Shown here: piece after piece, positions 43,974-52,983 of the stretch
Numbering within the stretch: position 1 is the first letter of the stretch
How the letters are laid out: each line of letters starts with the position of its first letter
From: Rikenellaceae bacterium
Lineage (GTDB): Bacteria > Bacteroidota > Bacteroidia > Bacteroidales > UBA932
Reading direction: 5' to 3'
Assembly (NCBI GenBank): GCA_900771335.1
Contig: CAAGNP010000030.1
Span: 1-55,636, forward strand
Length of the DNA: 55,636 bases
The notes under the pieces: generated by a model
Databases searched by the model: none
What the model saw: only the letters and a program-made list of their open reading frames with translations
Told to the model about the DNA's origin: nothing
Translations under genes and position numbers: made by a program

Positions 43974-44898
43974 TCTTACTAGGGAGAACATACTAAAAAA
44001 GAGTCACTACGGACTGAATATCTACTCCCATATACTACGTAATGAGTATCCAGATGATGAAATCATCATGAAAGTTATAGGAAGGGATTGCGGCTTATGC
44101 CGCAACCCTTTCAATAACGGCTCCTACACCTTAAAAGTATGGATAGAAAGGCTCCATCCAGAACAGGAGCTATGTAATGAGATCGCAAGGCATCACGACA
44201 TATCGGGTACAATTCCTGACGGAAATGCGCTTGACTTTGCTGCCAGATTTTATAATCTACAAGACCAGCAATTGCTTACCCATCTGAATGACAGTCTTCA
44301 TCTAAACATATTAAGAGCTCGTAGCTTTTACAGCAAACCCCTGGACGAAGTAGGAACACCTGTCATCTTCAGCGTATTCAAAGCTCCGGTAACGAACACC
44401 AAACCATTCAAGGCGACAACACTGTTTGGGGTTTATAAATACATCACCGGCTACTATGCTCAAGAAAGGACAGAGACATTGCGCTCCATGAAAGACAAGA
44501 AAGAAGCTAGATTATACAAAGCATCAAAGTTTGATTACTGCACGTTTTCTGGCACATTCAAGCATAGAAATGACAACGCTTTGATAGAGCATTCAGGGCT
44601 AATATGCTTAGACTTCGACCATATACAAGACCTTCAAATGACTTTTGAAAAGCTATTGAATGACAAATATTTCGAAACTCAACTTCTTTTCAGAAGTCCA
44701 TCAGGCGACGGTCTCAAATGGATAGTCTGTATAAATATTGCTGAGTTGACTCATCAAGAGTACTTCAAGGCAATCTCTAACTATATAAAGTCCGAGTATT
44801 CTCTGGAAGTCGACAAATCCGGGAAAGACATCTCCAGAGCATGTTTCCTCCCTTACGATCCAAACGCATACATTAATCCGAAACTTCTACAACAATGA
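43960..44898 (+). CDS. BT4734/VirE_N-like protein (primase N-terminal part)
   Basis: A 312-aa protein from ATG 43960, the first Met after the overlap with the upstream gene. Residues about 140-305 match the BT4734-like/VirE N-terminal domain of Bacteroides elements (ARLYKASKFDYCTFSGTFKHRN, GLICLDFDHI, LLFRSPSGDGLKWIV), a fold related to archaeo-eukaryotic primases. In many elements this domain is fused to the DUF3987 part, here a separate gene joined by a 4-nt ATGA overlap. Confidence 0.82.
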   Translation: MEKNSLTRENILKKSHYGLNIYSHILRNEYPDDEIIMKVIGRDCGLCRNPFNNGSYTLKVWIERLHPEQELCNEIARHHDISGTIPDGNALDFAARFYNLQDQQLLTHLNDSLHLNILRARSFYSKPLDEVGTPVIFSVFKAPVTNTKPFKATTLFGVYKYITGYYAQERTETLRSMKDKKEARLYKASKFDYCTFSGTFKHRNDNALIEHSGLICLDFDHIQDLQMTFEKLLNDKYFETQLLFRSPSGDGLKWIVCINIAELTHQEYFKAISNYIKSEYSLEVDKSGKDISRACFLPYDPNAYINPKLLQQ

Positions 44899-46667
44899 AT
44901 AAATTTGATCCAAGAAAATGGCTTAATATAGAGAAAGAAACTAAGCCAACTTCACCAAAGACAGTCTCAGTCACAACATCAAGTTCAACTCTTGATGACA
45001 TCGAGACCATAACACAACGCATAGAAGCATCTCAGTTAGACATCACCTCAGGCTACGCTGCCTGGAGAGACCTTGGCTTTGCATTAGCAGAAGAACTTGG
45101 TGAAGCTGGCAGAGATTACTATCAGAGATTGAGCCGTTTCAACGAGGAATACTCTGCAAAAGACACAGATGACCAATATGACAAGTGTCTTCGTGCTCAT
45201 GGAACAGGCATTACAATCAAAACCTTCTTTCAGATGGCAAAAGATCATGGTGTTAATCTCAGCACTCAAGTAACAAGAGAGAAATACTCCAAATCCCCTA
45301 TTTCCCCAGATTACCCAGCAGAGAATATTGGGGAAACGGAGGAAATAGAGGAAAACTCCCCGACCTTTTCAGACCAGATCAACAAAGAAGATTTACCGCC
45401 TTTTCTCAGTAAAATCACTGATAGAGCGCTCTCTACCAGCGACTGCGACCTACTATTACTCGGTTCTATCACTGCAATATCAGCATGCTTGCCAAATATC
45501 AGTGGTTTCTATGCAGAACGAGACGTTTACCCAAATCTCTTCTTATTCATCTGTGCTCAGGCGTCAGCTGGTAAAGGTCGCCTTTCTCTATGCAGACGAC
45601 TCGTTGAACCAATACATGATAGCTTTAAAGAACTTTATCGTTTAGAGCAACAGAGTTATGCTGAACAAAAAGCAGAATGGGAGGCTAACAAGAAGATTGG
45701 TGCAGAACCTCAGGAGCCGAAACGAAAGGTAGTAATCATCCCTGCAAACGGTAGCTCAACAGCTGTCTACGAGCACCTGAATGATTCCGACGACAAAGGA
45801 TTGATTTTCGAGACAGAGGGAGACACCCTTGCAAATACTTTCAAATCAGACTATGGCAACTTCTCTGATGGATTCCGTAAGGCTTTTCACCACGAGACCA
45901 TCTCCTACACTCGCCGTAAAGACAAAGAATTTGTAGAGATCAAAGCACCGCAACTTTCAGCAGTTCTTAGTGGTACCCCGCATCAGATCAACTCACTGAT
46001 TCCAAATGCAGAGAACGGCCTATTTAGCCGCTTCATATTCTACACAATGAGCACTCAGATCGTATGGCAAAATGTGTTTGCGACAAATGATAGTAAGACA
46101 TCAATTGACCAATACTTTTTTACTTTAGGACAGGAATTTAAGCAGTTCTATGACATACTGAAAGCAGGCAGAAAGCATCGCTTTACTTTCACTCAGAACC
46201 AGATGGCTGAATTCCAGGAATTCTTTGATAAGACTCAGACAGCATTATTTGAGAATAATGGACATGAAATCATTGGTTCTGTACGCAGAATGGGGCTTAT
46301 CACATTCAGGATAGCTATGATTCTTACAGCAATTCGTCTTATGTACACGAACCAATACGAGAGCGAATTTATAGTCTGTGATGATAGAGATTTCAGGACA
46401 ACGCTCACTATGGTCAAAGTTCTCTTAAAGCATACTGAAAGCGTCTTTGGCCAGTTACCACCATCAGATGCAGGAACTCCCCCATCAAGGAACGAACTCA
46501 CTTCACAGTTTCTTCTTTCCTTACCTGATGAATTCGACAGAAAAGCCTATCTGGATGCTGCTAAGTCTCTCGGAATTCCGCCTAAAACAGCTGACAAACA
46601 CATAACCAGATTTCTCAATCATGGAAATATTGTCAGAATGAAGCACGGCGCTTACAAAAAGAAATAA
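44895..46667 (+). CDS. PriCT-2 and DUF3987 domain protein (primase/helicase part)
   Basis: A 590-aa protein. Residues about 35-118 match the primase C-terminal PriCT-2 domain (AAWRDLGFALAEELGEAGRDYY...DDQYDKCL). Residues about 170-560 form the DUF3987 domain with a P-loop-like CAQASAGKGRLSLCRRL and a later FETEGDTLAN acidic motif. With the preceding gene it probably serves element replication. It ends 144 nt before the methyltransferase operon. Confidence 0.82.
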   Translation: MNKFDPRKWLNIEKETKPTSPKTVSVTTSSSTLDDIETITQRIEASQLDITSGYAAWRDLGFALAEELGEAGRDYYQRLSRFNEEYSAKDTDDQYDKCLRAHGTGITIKTFFQMAKDHGVNLSTQVTREKYSKSPISPDYPAENIGETEEIEENSPTFSDQINKEDLPPFLSKITDRALSTSDCDLLLLGSITAISACLPNISGFYAERDVYPNLFLFICAQASAGKGRLSLCRRLVEPIHDSFKELYRLEQQSYAEQKAEWEANKKIGAEPQEPKRKVVIIPANGSSTAVYEHLNDSDDKGLIFETEGDTLANTFKSDYGNFSDGFRKAFHHETISYTRRKDKEFVEIKAPQLSAVLSGTPHQINSLIPNAENGLFSRFIFYTMSTQIVWQNVFATNDSKTSIDQYFFTLGQEFKQFYDILKAGRKHRFTFTQNQMAEFQEFFDKTQTALFENNGHEIIGSVRRMGLITFRIAMILTAIRLMYTNQYESEFIVCDDRDFRTTLTMVKVLLKHTESVFGQLPPSDAGTPPSRNELTSQFLLSLPDEFDRKAYLDAAKSLGIPPKTADKHITRFLNHGNIVRMKHGAYKKK

Positions 46668-46730
46668 ATATCATTAATCAATGAGTAAAATTTAGAATGA
46701 TTTTATCCTGCTAATTATCAAGAATTTTCT

Positions 46731-46738
46731 TATATTTG
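46731..46738 (+). promoter_or_regulatory. Promoter -7 box of the defence operon
   Basis: TATATTTG matches TAnnTTTG, 73 nt before the methyltransferase start. No clear -33 TTTG at 19-21 nt. The 5' leader contains the inverted repeat at 46758-46783. Confidence 0.5.
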
Positions 46739-46757
46739 TGAGTTATTAAGGGTTATT

Positions 46758-46783
46758 GTGCAATATCGTGGGAGGTATTGCAC
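46758..46783 (+). promoter_or_regulatory. Inverted repeat in the defence-operon leader
   Basis: GTGCAATA (46758-46765) and TATTGCAC (46776-46783) are perfect complements with a 10-nt spacer. Lying between the -7 box and the start codon, it could be an operator or an RNA hairpin controlling expression. Confidence 0.55.
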
Positions 46784-46811
46784 ATAATCCGTTTCACAAG
46801 GCAAGCAACCA

Positions 46812-48170
46812 ATGGCATTACGATATATAGATTTATTCGCTGGACTCGGCGGATTTCACCTTGCTCTATCCAAATTAGGGCATAAGTGCGTCTTTGCGAG
46901 CGAACTCAGAGACGACCTACGAAAATTATATAAAATCAACTTTCCTGAACTCGATGAAAAACATCTCAGAGGAGATATTACGCAAGTAAAAGTTGAAGAT
47001 ATTCCGGCGCATGATATCCTATGCGGTGGCTTTCCTTGTCAGCCTTTCAGCCAAGCTGGAAAGCGTCTAGGTTTTCAAGATGAAGGCCGTGGTGATCTCT
47101 TCTTCAAAATATGTGAAATCATCAAATATCATCGTCCTCGTTATATATTCCTGGAAAATGTCTCAAATCTTAAGGGGCATGACAACGGAGATACATGGAA
47201 AGTAATCAAGCGCGAACTGGAAAAGTTGGAATATTGTGTTCCAGAGCCCGAGATCTTGTCTCCTCACCAGTTTGGTATACCACAACACAGAAAGAGAATA
47301 TACATTGTAGCCATTGATACGCATCAGGTAAACAATCCTCACTTTGAATTCCCTAAACCCCTTAAAAATGCCGTATGCGACATTACGACATACATTGATG
47401 AATCTGATACTGAGTATATGAAACTCAAGCCAGAAACAAGGCTACAGTTAGAGGTGTGGGAAGAATTTATTGAGAATCTTTACAAAAGAGGAAGACCTAT
47501 TCCAACGTTCCCAATATGGGCAATGGAATTTGGCGCAGACTACCCTATTGACGTAGCTCCTGCGAGACTAAGCAGTCCAAAGCCTCTTATAGGATGCAAA
47601 GGCAAGTTAGGTCGACCTATTCCTAAAGGCAATCTAGAAGATTGTCTTGCTCTGCTGCCTAAATATGCTCAAACAGATAAAGCAGATGTATTCCCTAAAT
47701 GGAAGATTAAATATATCCAGCAAAACAGAGATTTCTACAAAGAGAATCAAGACTGGCTTGACGAATGGATTGAAAAGGTATATCTCTTTGAGAACAGTCA
47801 TCTGAAAATGGAGTGGAACTGCGGCAAGACTGCACAAGTTACCATGGAAGATAAAATCATTCAGTTTAGAGCGTCGGGAATCCGCATTAAGTTGCCAAAC
47901 TTCTCTCCAGCTCTTAATCTTGTTGGGACACAGGTTCCAATTCTACCGTGGGTAAATCTTCCTAAAGAAACACTTACTGAGGGAGAACCTTCCAAGGGAC
48001 GCTACATGACAGTTCGAGAAGCAGCAAAACTCCAGGGCATGCAAGATCTTAAGTTTGGAGATGATGACTTTAGATTATCACAATGTAGATGCTATGAAGC
48101 CCTTGGAAATGCCGTAAATGTAGATATAGTTAAATTGATTGCTGAAAAACTCTTGCACGATGAACGATAA
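46812..48170 (+). CDS. DNA (cytosine-5)-methyltransferase
   Basis: A 452-aa Dcm-type enzyme. Motif I is DLFAGLGGFH, the catalytic Cys76 is in GGFPCQPFSQAG, motif VI is FLENVSNL (Glu115), motif VIII QHRKRIYIV and motif X YEALGNAV. The target-recognition region between VIII and IX (about 215-370) is large and not assignable to a site. It methylates host DNA, probably protecting it from the partner nuclease. Its last 11 nt overlap the ATPase gene start. Confidence 0.95.
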   Translation: MALRYIDLFAGLGGFHLALSKLGHKCVFASELRDDLRKLYKINFPELDEKHLRGDITQVKVEDIPAHDILCGGFPCQPFSQAGKRLGFQDEGRGDLFFKICEIIKYHRPRYIFLENVSNLKGHDNGDTWKVIKRELEKLEYCVPEPEILSPHQFGIPQHRKRIYIVAIDTHQVNNPHFEFPKPLKNAVCDITTYIDESDTEYMKLKPETRLQLEVWEEFIENLYKRGRPIPTFPIWAMEFGADYPIDVAPARLSSPKPLIGCKGKLGRPIPKGNLEDCLALLPKYAQTDKADVFPKWKIKYIQQNRDFYKENQDWLDEWIEKVYLFENSHLKMEWNCGKTAQVTMEDKIIQFRASGIRIKLPNFSPALNLVGTQVPILPWVNLPKETLTEGEPSKGRYMTVREAAKLQGMQDLKFGDDDFRLSQCRCYEALGNAVNVDIVKLIAEKLLHDER

Positions 48171-49677
48171 CATTAAAACAGTAAGTATAGAAATTGGCTC
48201 TGCTATGTTTGCCAGATATGCAGACCTTCCGAATACTGTATCACATGCCATAGCTGAGTTTATAGATAATGCTCTCCAATCATATAGGGACAACAAGGAG
48301 GCCATTATTGCAGATAATCCCGATTATAAGTTTAAAGTGATTGTTGACATTAATTGGGACGATGAATCAGAAAAAGCCAAAGAAATTATCATTTCTGATA
48401 ACGCTGCCGGTTTGAGTTTTAATAGCTTCAAGAAAGCATTTATGACAGCCGAAGTGCCTGAAAACAACCTCGGATTGAATGAGTTTGGAATGGGTATGAA
48501 AACAGCGGCTGCGTGGCTCGGTAACAACTGGTCGGTAAAGACTTCTGCATTGGATGAAACAGTAGAACGTTTCTATAATTTCAACTTGCAGTACGTTCTG
48601 GACAACGAAGTAAGAGAATTACCTTATACCGAAAAAGACTGTGAACTAAAATCACACTACACTGAGATTAGAATAACCGAACCGACTAAGAACTCTCCTG
48701 GTGAAAAAAGCCTGAAGAAAATCAAGAATGAGTTAGCAAGTATATACAGACAATCTCTTAGAGCAAAGGAGATGGAATTGTATGTTTGCAATGAAAAACT
48801 TGAATTTGAAGAATATCCCATACTTGTTGCCCCGTTTGTTAAAACACCAAATGAAGTTCCAATTGAGTGGAAGAAAAACATCTCTATTGAATTTGGCAAA
48901 TACAAAGCTACTGGCTTCATCGCTGTATTGAGGGATATGAATGAGCAACAGAGAGGTATTGTGATTCTCCGCAGAGGTCGAGTAGTAATGGGAGCAGATG
49001 AGGATGGAAGAAGATATTCACCTAAATCCATCTGCGGCTCAATAGGTTCTCCAAGATATAAAAGAATTTTTGGAGAACTAGAACTCGAGGGATTTGAGGT
49101 GTCTTTTAATAAGAACGACATCCAAGATAAGGAAAACCTCGAGGCTCTTATGGAAGTTGTGAAAAGTGAGATTCACACGAAGGAGTTTGACTTATACGCT
49201 CAGGCTGAGGATTATCGAAGCAATGAGAACAGAAAGGTAGTTAATAAACTAATTAAGAAGCACGAAGCTTCTCCAAAGGAAAAGAGACAGCCGATAGTAA
49301 TCCAAACAAAGCCTGTAACTGGTTACAAGCCAGCAGAGTTATCTACGCCGAAAACGCTTCAGGAGCCGATTAGTCTTGGTTCATATTCTGACTCTTACAA
49401 GATAAACGGTGTAAACTACAAACTAAATGTCGAATATGTAGAAGGTGGCGATGATTTATTTTGGACAGACATATCAAAAAGGGCTAATAATGAGATTACA
49501 TGTAAGATAAACACATCGCATATCTTCTTTAGTCACTTTGGAAAGCCATCGGATGCTATTACTGCTATACTAAAGACACTCTCCATAGCAAAATTCACTG
49601 CTGAGGAATTAGCGAATGACACTGCGAGAGATCTTGTTTCAAACTTTAACCAATATATCAAGGAGACAAAAGTATAA
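48160..49677 (+). CDS. MutL/MORC-type GHKL ATPase
   Basis: A 505-aa protein from ATG 48160; an upstream in-frame Met at 48139 lies deeper in the methyltransferase gene. The GHKL fold motifs are SHAIAEFIDNALQS (Glu33, Asn37), SDNAAGLS (Asp80) and NEFGMGMKTAAAWLG (about 107-121). An S5-like region follows (GIVILRRGRVVMG), then a C-terminal segment from about 390. This combination is that of the MORC/MutL ATPases found in restriction systems next to C5 methyltransferases. It probably acts as an ATP-driven DNA clamp. Confidence 0.9.
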   Translation: MNDNIKTVSIEIGSAMFARYADLPNTVSHAIAEFIDNALQSYRDNKEAIIADNPDYKFKVIVDINWDDESEKAKEIIISDNAAGLSFNSFKKAFMTAEVPENNLGLNEFGMGMKTAAAWLGNNWSVKTSALDETVERFYNFNLQYVLDNEVRELPYTEKDCELKSHYTEIRITEPTKNSPGEKSLKKIKNELASIYRQSLRAKEMELYVCNEKLEFEEYPILVAPFVKTPNEVPIEWKKNISIEFGKYKATGFIAVLRDMNEQQRGIVILRRGRVVMGADEDGRRYSPKSICGSIGSPRYKRIFGELELEGFEVSFNKNDIQDKENLEALMEVVKSEIHTKEFDLYAQAEDYRSNENRKVVNKLIKKHEASPKEKRQPIVIQTKPVTGYKPAELSTPKTLQEPISLGSYSDSYKINGVNYKLNVEYVEGGDDLFWTDISKRANNEITCKINTSHIFFSHFGKPSDAITAILKTLSIAKFTAEELANDTARDLVSNFNQYIKETKV

Positions 49678-51962
49678 TGACACAGATAATTGTAAACAAA
49701 CCTACTCAAAGTCATTTGCCTCAGAATGCTTTACAAGAGGTAACTTGCGGACAGTTCTTTGGCTATTTCCTTGATAGTCAGAAACAGAGTGAGAGCAAGA
49801 AGAATGGACTTTCACCTGAAGCAGCAGTAACATTTACTGAAGAAACAATAGATGTTATGGCTCATTGTAATCCGCATGATGCTATCTCAAATCCAGAAAC
49901 TACACATCTTGTTGTCGGATATGTGCAAAGTGGAAAAACAATGTCATTTACCGGGCTTACTGCGCTTGCTCTTGATAATGGATATCGTGTCATTGTATAT
50001 CTGGCAGGAACAAAGAACAATCTCCTTGAGCAAACTACCAAACGCCTAAGAAAAGATCTTATCAGTAAGCGTCCTCGAAACAACAACTTTTATAAGATCC
50101 ATACTAACCCTACTATTGAAGATGCTGAAGAAATTATAGGGCATTTGGAATCTTCTGATAAACCCATTATCCTCATACCAATACTTAAGCATTATGACCA
50201 TATAAATAAGTTGGCAGAAATCTTTGAATCACATGATTATAAGGAAACTGCTGGAAATGAAACAGTCATAATTGTTGATGACGAGGCTGACCAGGCTTCA
50301 CTTAACAATTACGGTAGAAGTAATAGTCTGAAAGACGAGGAAGAAAAATCATCGACTTATGATGCAATCCTAAGACTTCGAGGTGCACTGCCGGGAAATA
50401 CATATCTCCAGTACACTGCGACTCCTCAAGCTAATATACTTATTAGCATGCAGGACCTGCTCTCACCTAAGAGTCATACACTGCTTACACCTGGAGAAGG
50501 CTATATCGGGGGTAAATTATTCTTCGGACAAGGTGAGAATAATGAATTATTTAACGGTCAATTGGTCATGACCATCCCAGAAGATCAAGTATTCCATAAA
50601 AAGAGAAATCCTTTAGAAAGAATGCCACAGTCCCTCCGTGATGCGCTTATGCTTCACGTGCTTGCTGTGGTAATCGTTGTCAAATGGTATCAGCCAGAAG
50701 ATATTACTTATCTTTCTATGATGGTCCACCCAGACAACGAAAAAGTATGGAACAAAAAGTTCAAGAATTGGATAGAAAAAGAATTACAAGGTTGGAGAAA
50801 GTCACTTCGCAAGCCAGACGGACACGATGACAAAGTAAGACTTCTTGACAGATTTAGGCAATTGTATCCTCTAGCTATTCAATTCTATACAACGGAAGAC
50901 AATCCACCGACATTTGAACAGATAGGAAAATACATCAACGATGTTATCTGTGATCGTAAAGTCTATTTGGTCAATACAGACGCCGAAGCACAAACTAATA
51001 TACAGTGGGATAATTATAAGATGCACATCCTCGTTGGAGCAGAAATGCTAAATAGAGGTTTTACTGTCGAGAAACTTGCAACCACTTATATGCCTCGATA
51101 CTCAGTAAGTGCAACAAATGCAGATACCATTCAGCAAAGATGCCGCTTCTTTGGATACAAGCGTGACTACATCAAGTCATGCAGAGTATTCTTACCAGAA
51201 GCTTCTATAGTCAATTATCTGGACTATGTAAAACATGAAGAAGAACTCCGTGCCACATTGAAGAGTTGTGATTCACTTGCTGAGGCTGAACGGCGTATCC
51301 TTCTCTCCCCTTCTTTGCGCCCGACACGAAGAAATGTGTTACCAGCATGGGTTGTTAAAGAAAAAATGTCTGGCATGACTGCATTACAAGCTTTTAGAAG
51401 CAAAGCTGCAATTGAGTATAATGACGTAATAGTAAAATCATTTTTGGAGAAGCACAAAGATGACTTTACTGTACGTGATGAATACAACACCAAAGACAGA
51501 ACACATCGCTGGATGAAATTAAGTGTAGATGAAGCCATCTCATTCTTATCTGATTTTAGCTTCAAGAACTGGCCTGATGCCCAAAGAAAAGCAAACACAA
51601 TTAGATATTTGAGATACCTTTCGTCTGAAGAGACTCCGAATCCTCTTCAGTATGTTTATTTCTATCAGATGGCATATGACTCAGCACCTCGTCATCGTTC
51701 ATTTGATCCAATTGAAAAGAAACTTGCTAAGAATACTGATCTTTTCGCCGGTCCAAGTTCAGTACATGACTCTACAAACTATCCTGGCGACAGACACATA
51801 ACAGGAGGTGAAGAGACTTTAACCATCCAACTTCACCATATTGAGTTTGATGGAGCCTCTCTCGACTATCCAAGAACAGCCTACACTCTGGCTATATACT
51901 ACCCTGATTCACTTGCTACAAACTATTATGCAAATGAACAGAACGCAGATGATGATGAATAA
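49677..51962 (+). CDS. Z1-domain superfamily II helicase-like ATPase
   Basis: A 761-aa protein. Walker A is GYVQSGKT (81-88), Walker B DDEAD (201-205), motif III TATPQ, and the second RecA-like domain has EMLNRGFTVEKL and TIQQRCRFFGYKR (arginine finger region). The Z1 domain spans about 400-620. Z1 proteins accompany MORC-type ATPases in restriction systems, where they are thought to translocate on DNA. The start shares one base with the preceding stop (TAATG). Confidence 0.92.
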   Translation: MTQIIVNKPTQSHLPQNALQEVTCGQFFGYFLDSQKQSESKKNGLSPEAAVTFTEETIDVMAHCNPHDAISNPETTHLVVGYVQSGKTMSFTGLTALALDNGYRVIVYLAGTKNNLLEQTTKRLRKDLISKRPRNNNFYKIHTNPTIEDAEEIIGHLESSDKPIILIPILKHYDHINKLAEIFESHDYKETAGNETVIIVDDEADQASLNNYGRSNSLKDEEEKSSTYDAILRLRGALPGNTYLQYTATPQANILISMQDLLSPKSHTLLTPGEGYIGGKLFFGQGENNELFNGQLVMTIPEDQVFHKKRNPLERMPQSLRDALMLHVLAVVIVVKWYQPEDITYLSMMVHPDNEKVWNKKFKNWIEKELQGWRKSLRKPDGHDDKVRLLDRFRQLYPLAIQFYTTEDNPPTFEQIGKYINDVICDRKVYLVNTDAEAQTNIQWDNYKMHILVGAEMLNRGFTVEKLATTYMPRYSVSATNADTIQQRCRFFGYKRDYIKSCRVFLPEASIVNYLDYVKHEEELRATLKSCDSLAEAERRILLSPSLRPTRRNVLPAWVVKEKMSGMTALQAFRSKAAIEYNDVIVKSFLEKHKDDFTVRDEYNTKDRTHRWMKLSVDEAISFLSDFSFKNWPDAQRKANTIRYLRYLSSEETPNPLQYVYFYQMAYDSAPRHRSFDPIEKKLAKNTDLFAGPSSVHDSTNYPGDRHITGGEETLTIQLHHIEFDGASLDYPRTAYTLAIYYPDSLATNYYANEQNADDDE

Positions 51963-51978
51963 CTAGAAACTCAAAGCC

Positions 51979-52977
51979 ATGCAGAATAGCAATTTGTACG
52001 AAAGTTTTATGGCACTAAGTGGATGCAGAGATAACAATGCGTTTAATGTTATTTCTTTAGAAGGCATGCCACATAAGTTGGGTATGTCCAGAGAGAAGTT
52101 CCCAATGTTTTTCGTACGTACCAATAACTCATCTGGTATGATTCAGAACAGTATTCGAGAATTACTTTCTGTCGAATATAATGTTGAATGTCAAGTTGTT
52201 GAGAATAATGGTGACACGGTTGAAGACATGTTTGCCATCATCACTCTTCGAAGTCTAGAGAAACATCTACAGATATATTTTATAGACATCTTTCTCATGA
52301 TGCTCAAAAAGCTACCTTATGAGCCATCAAAAAGGGAGTTGTCTGTTGAAATAGAGAAACTCGTCACCATCTTTTCTGCTCTTACAAATCCACCGAGAAA
52401 GAAAATACAAGGATTGTGGGCTGAACTCCTAATCATCGAGAGGAGTAAATATCCAGAAGTGCTCATAAATGCATGGCATACTGTTACTTCTTCAAAGTAT
52501 GATTTTACAATGGGACGCGATAAAATTGAAGTGAAGAGCACGTCGTCAGAAACAAGAATTCACAAATTCTCTCTCGATCAATTAAATCCTTCACCTAACT
52601 CTCGCCTACTCATCGCATCTACAATTGTACGAGAATCTGGCAAATGTGCTAATGGACTATCCATAAAAGGATTATATGATAAAATTACGGCTAAATTATC
52701 ATCAATAGAAGCTAAACTACAATTATATAAAGTCATTGCAGAAACTATTGGCTCAGACATAGTCAAATTAGAAGACATCTACTTTGACTACATAACAGCT
52801 TCGGATTTACTCAAGTTCTATGATTATCAATATATTCCTCGAATCAGCAAAGATAGTGTTCCAAATGATGTTACAGAGGTAAAGTTCAGTAGTAATCTGA
52901 CATCGATAGAAGATATCCAAGATCCTAACAGTGATTTCGATCCAGACAATAGTCCATTGTTTAAATGCTTATTCTAG
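51979..52977 (+). CDS. DUF4420-type PD-(D/E)XK nuclease
   Basis: A 332-aa protein of the DUF4420 (PD-(D/E)XK motif) family. The nuclease core appears as Glu149 (GLWAEL), Asp175 (KYDFTMGRD) and Glu184-x-Lys186 (IEVKST), so the metal site looks intact. It is the best candidate for the DNA-cutting subunit of the operon. It starts 16 nt after the Z1 gene and ends 6 nt before the next. Confidence 0.88.
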   Translation: MQNSNLYESFMALSGCRDNNAFNVISLEGMPHKLGMSREKFPMFFVRTNNSSGMIQNSIRELLSVEYNVECQVVENNGDTVEDMFAIITLRSLEKHLQIYFIDIFLMMLKKLPYEPSKRELSVEIEKLVTIFSALTNPPRKKIQGLWAELLIIERSKYPEVLINAWHTVTSSKYDFTMGRDKIEVKSTSSETRIHKFSLDQLNPSPNSRLLIASTIVRESGKCANGLSIKGLYDKITAKLSSIEAKLQLYKVIAETIGSDIVKLEDIYFDYITASDLLKFYDYQYIPRISKDSVPNDVTEVKFSSNLTSIEDIQDPNSDFDPDNSPLFKCLF

Positions 52978-52983
52978 AAAACT

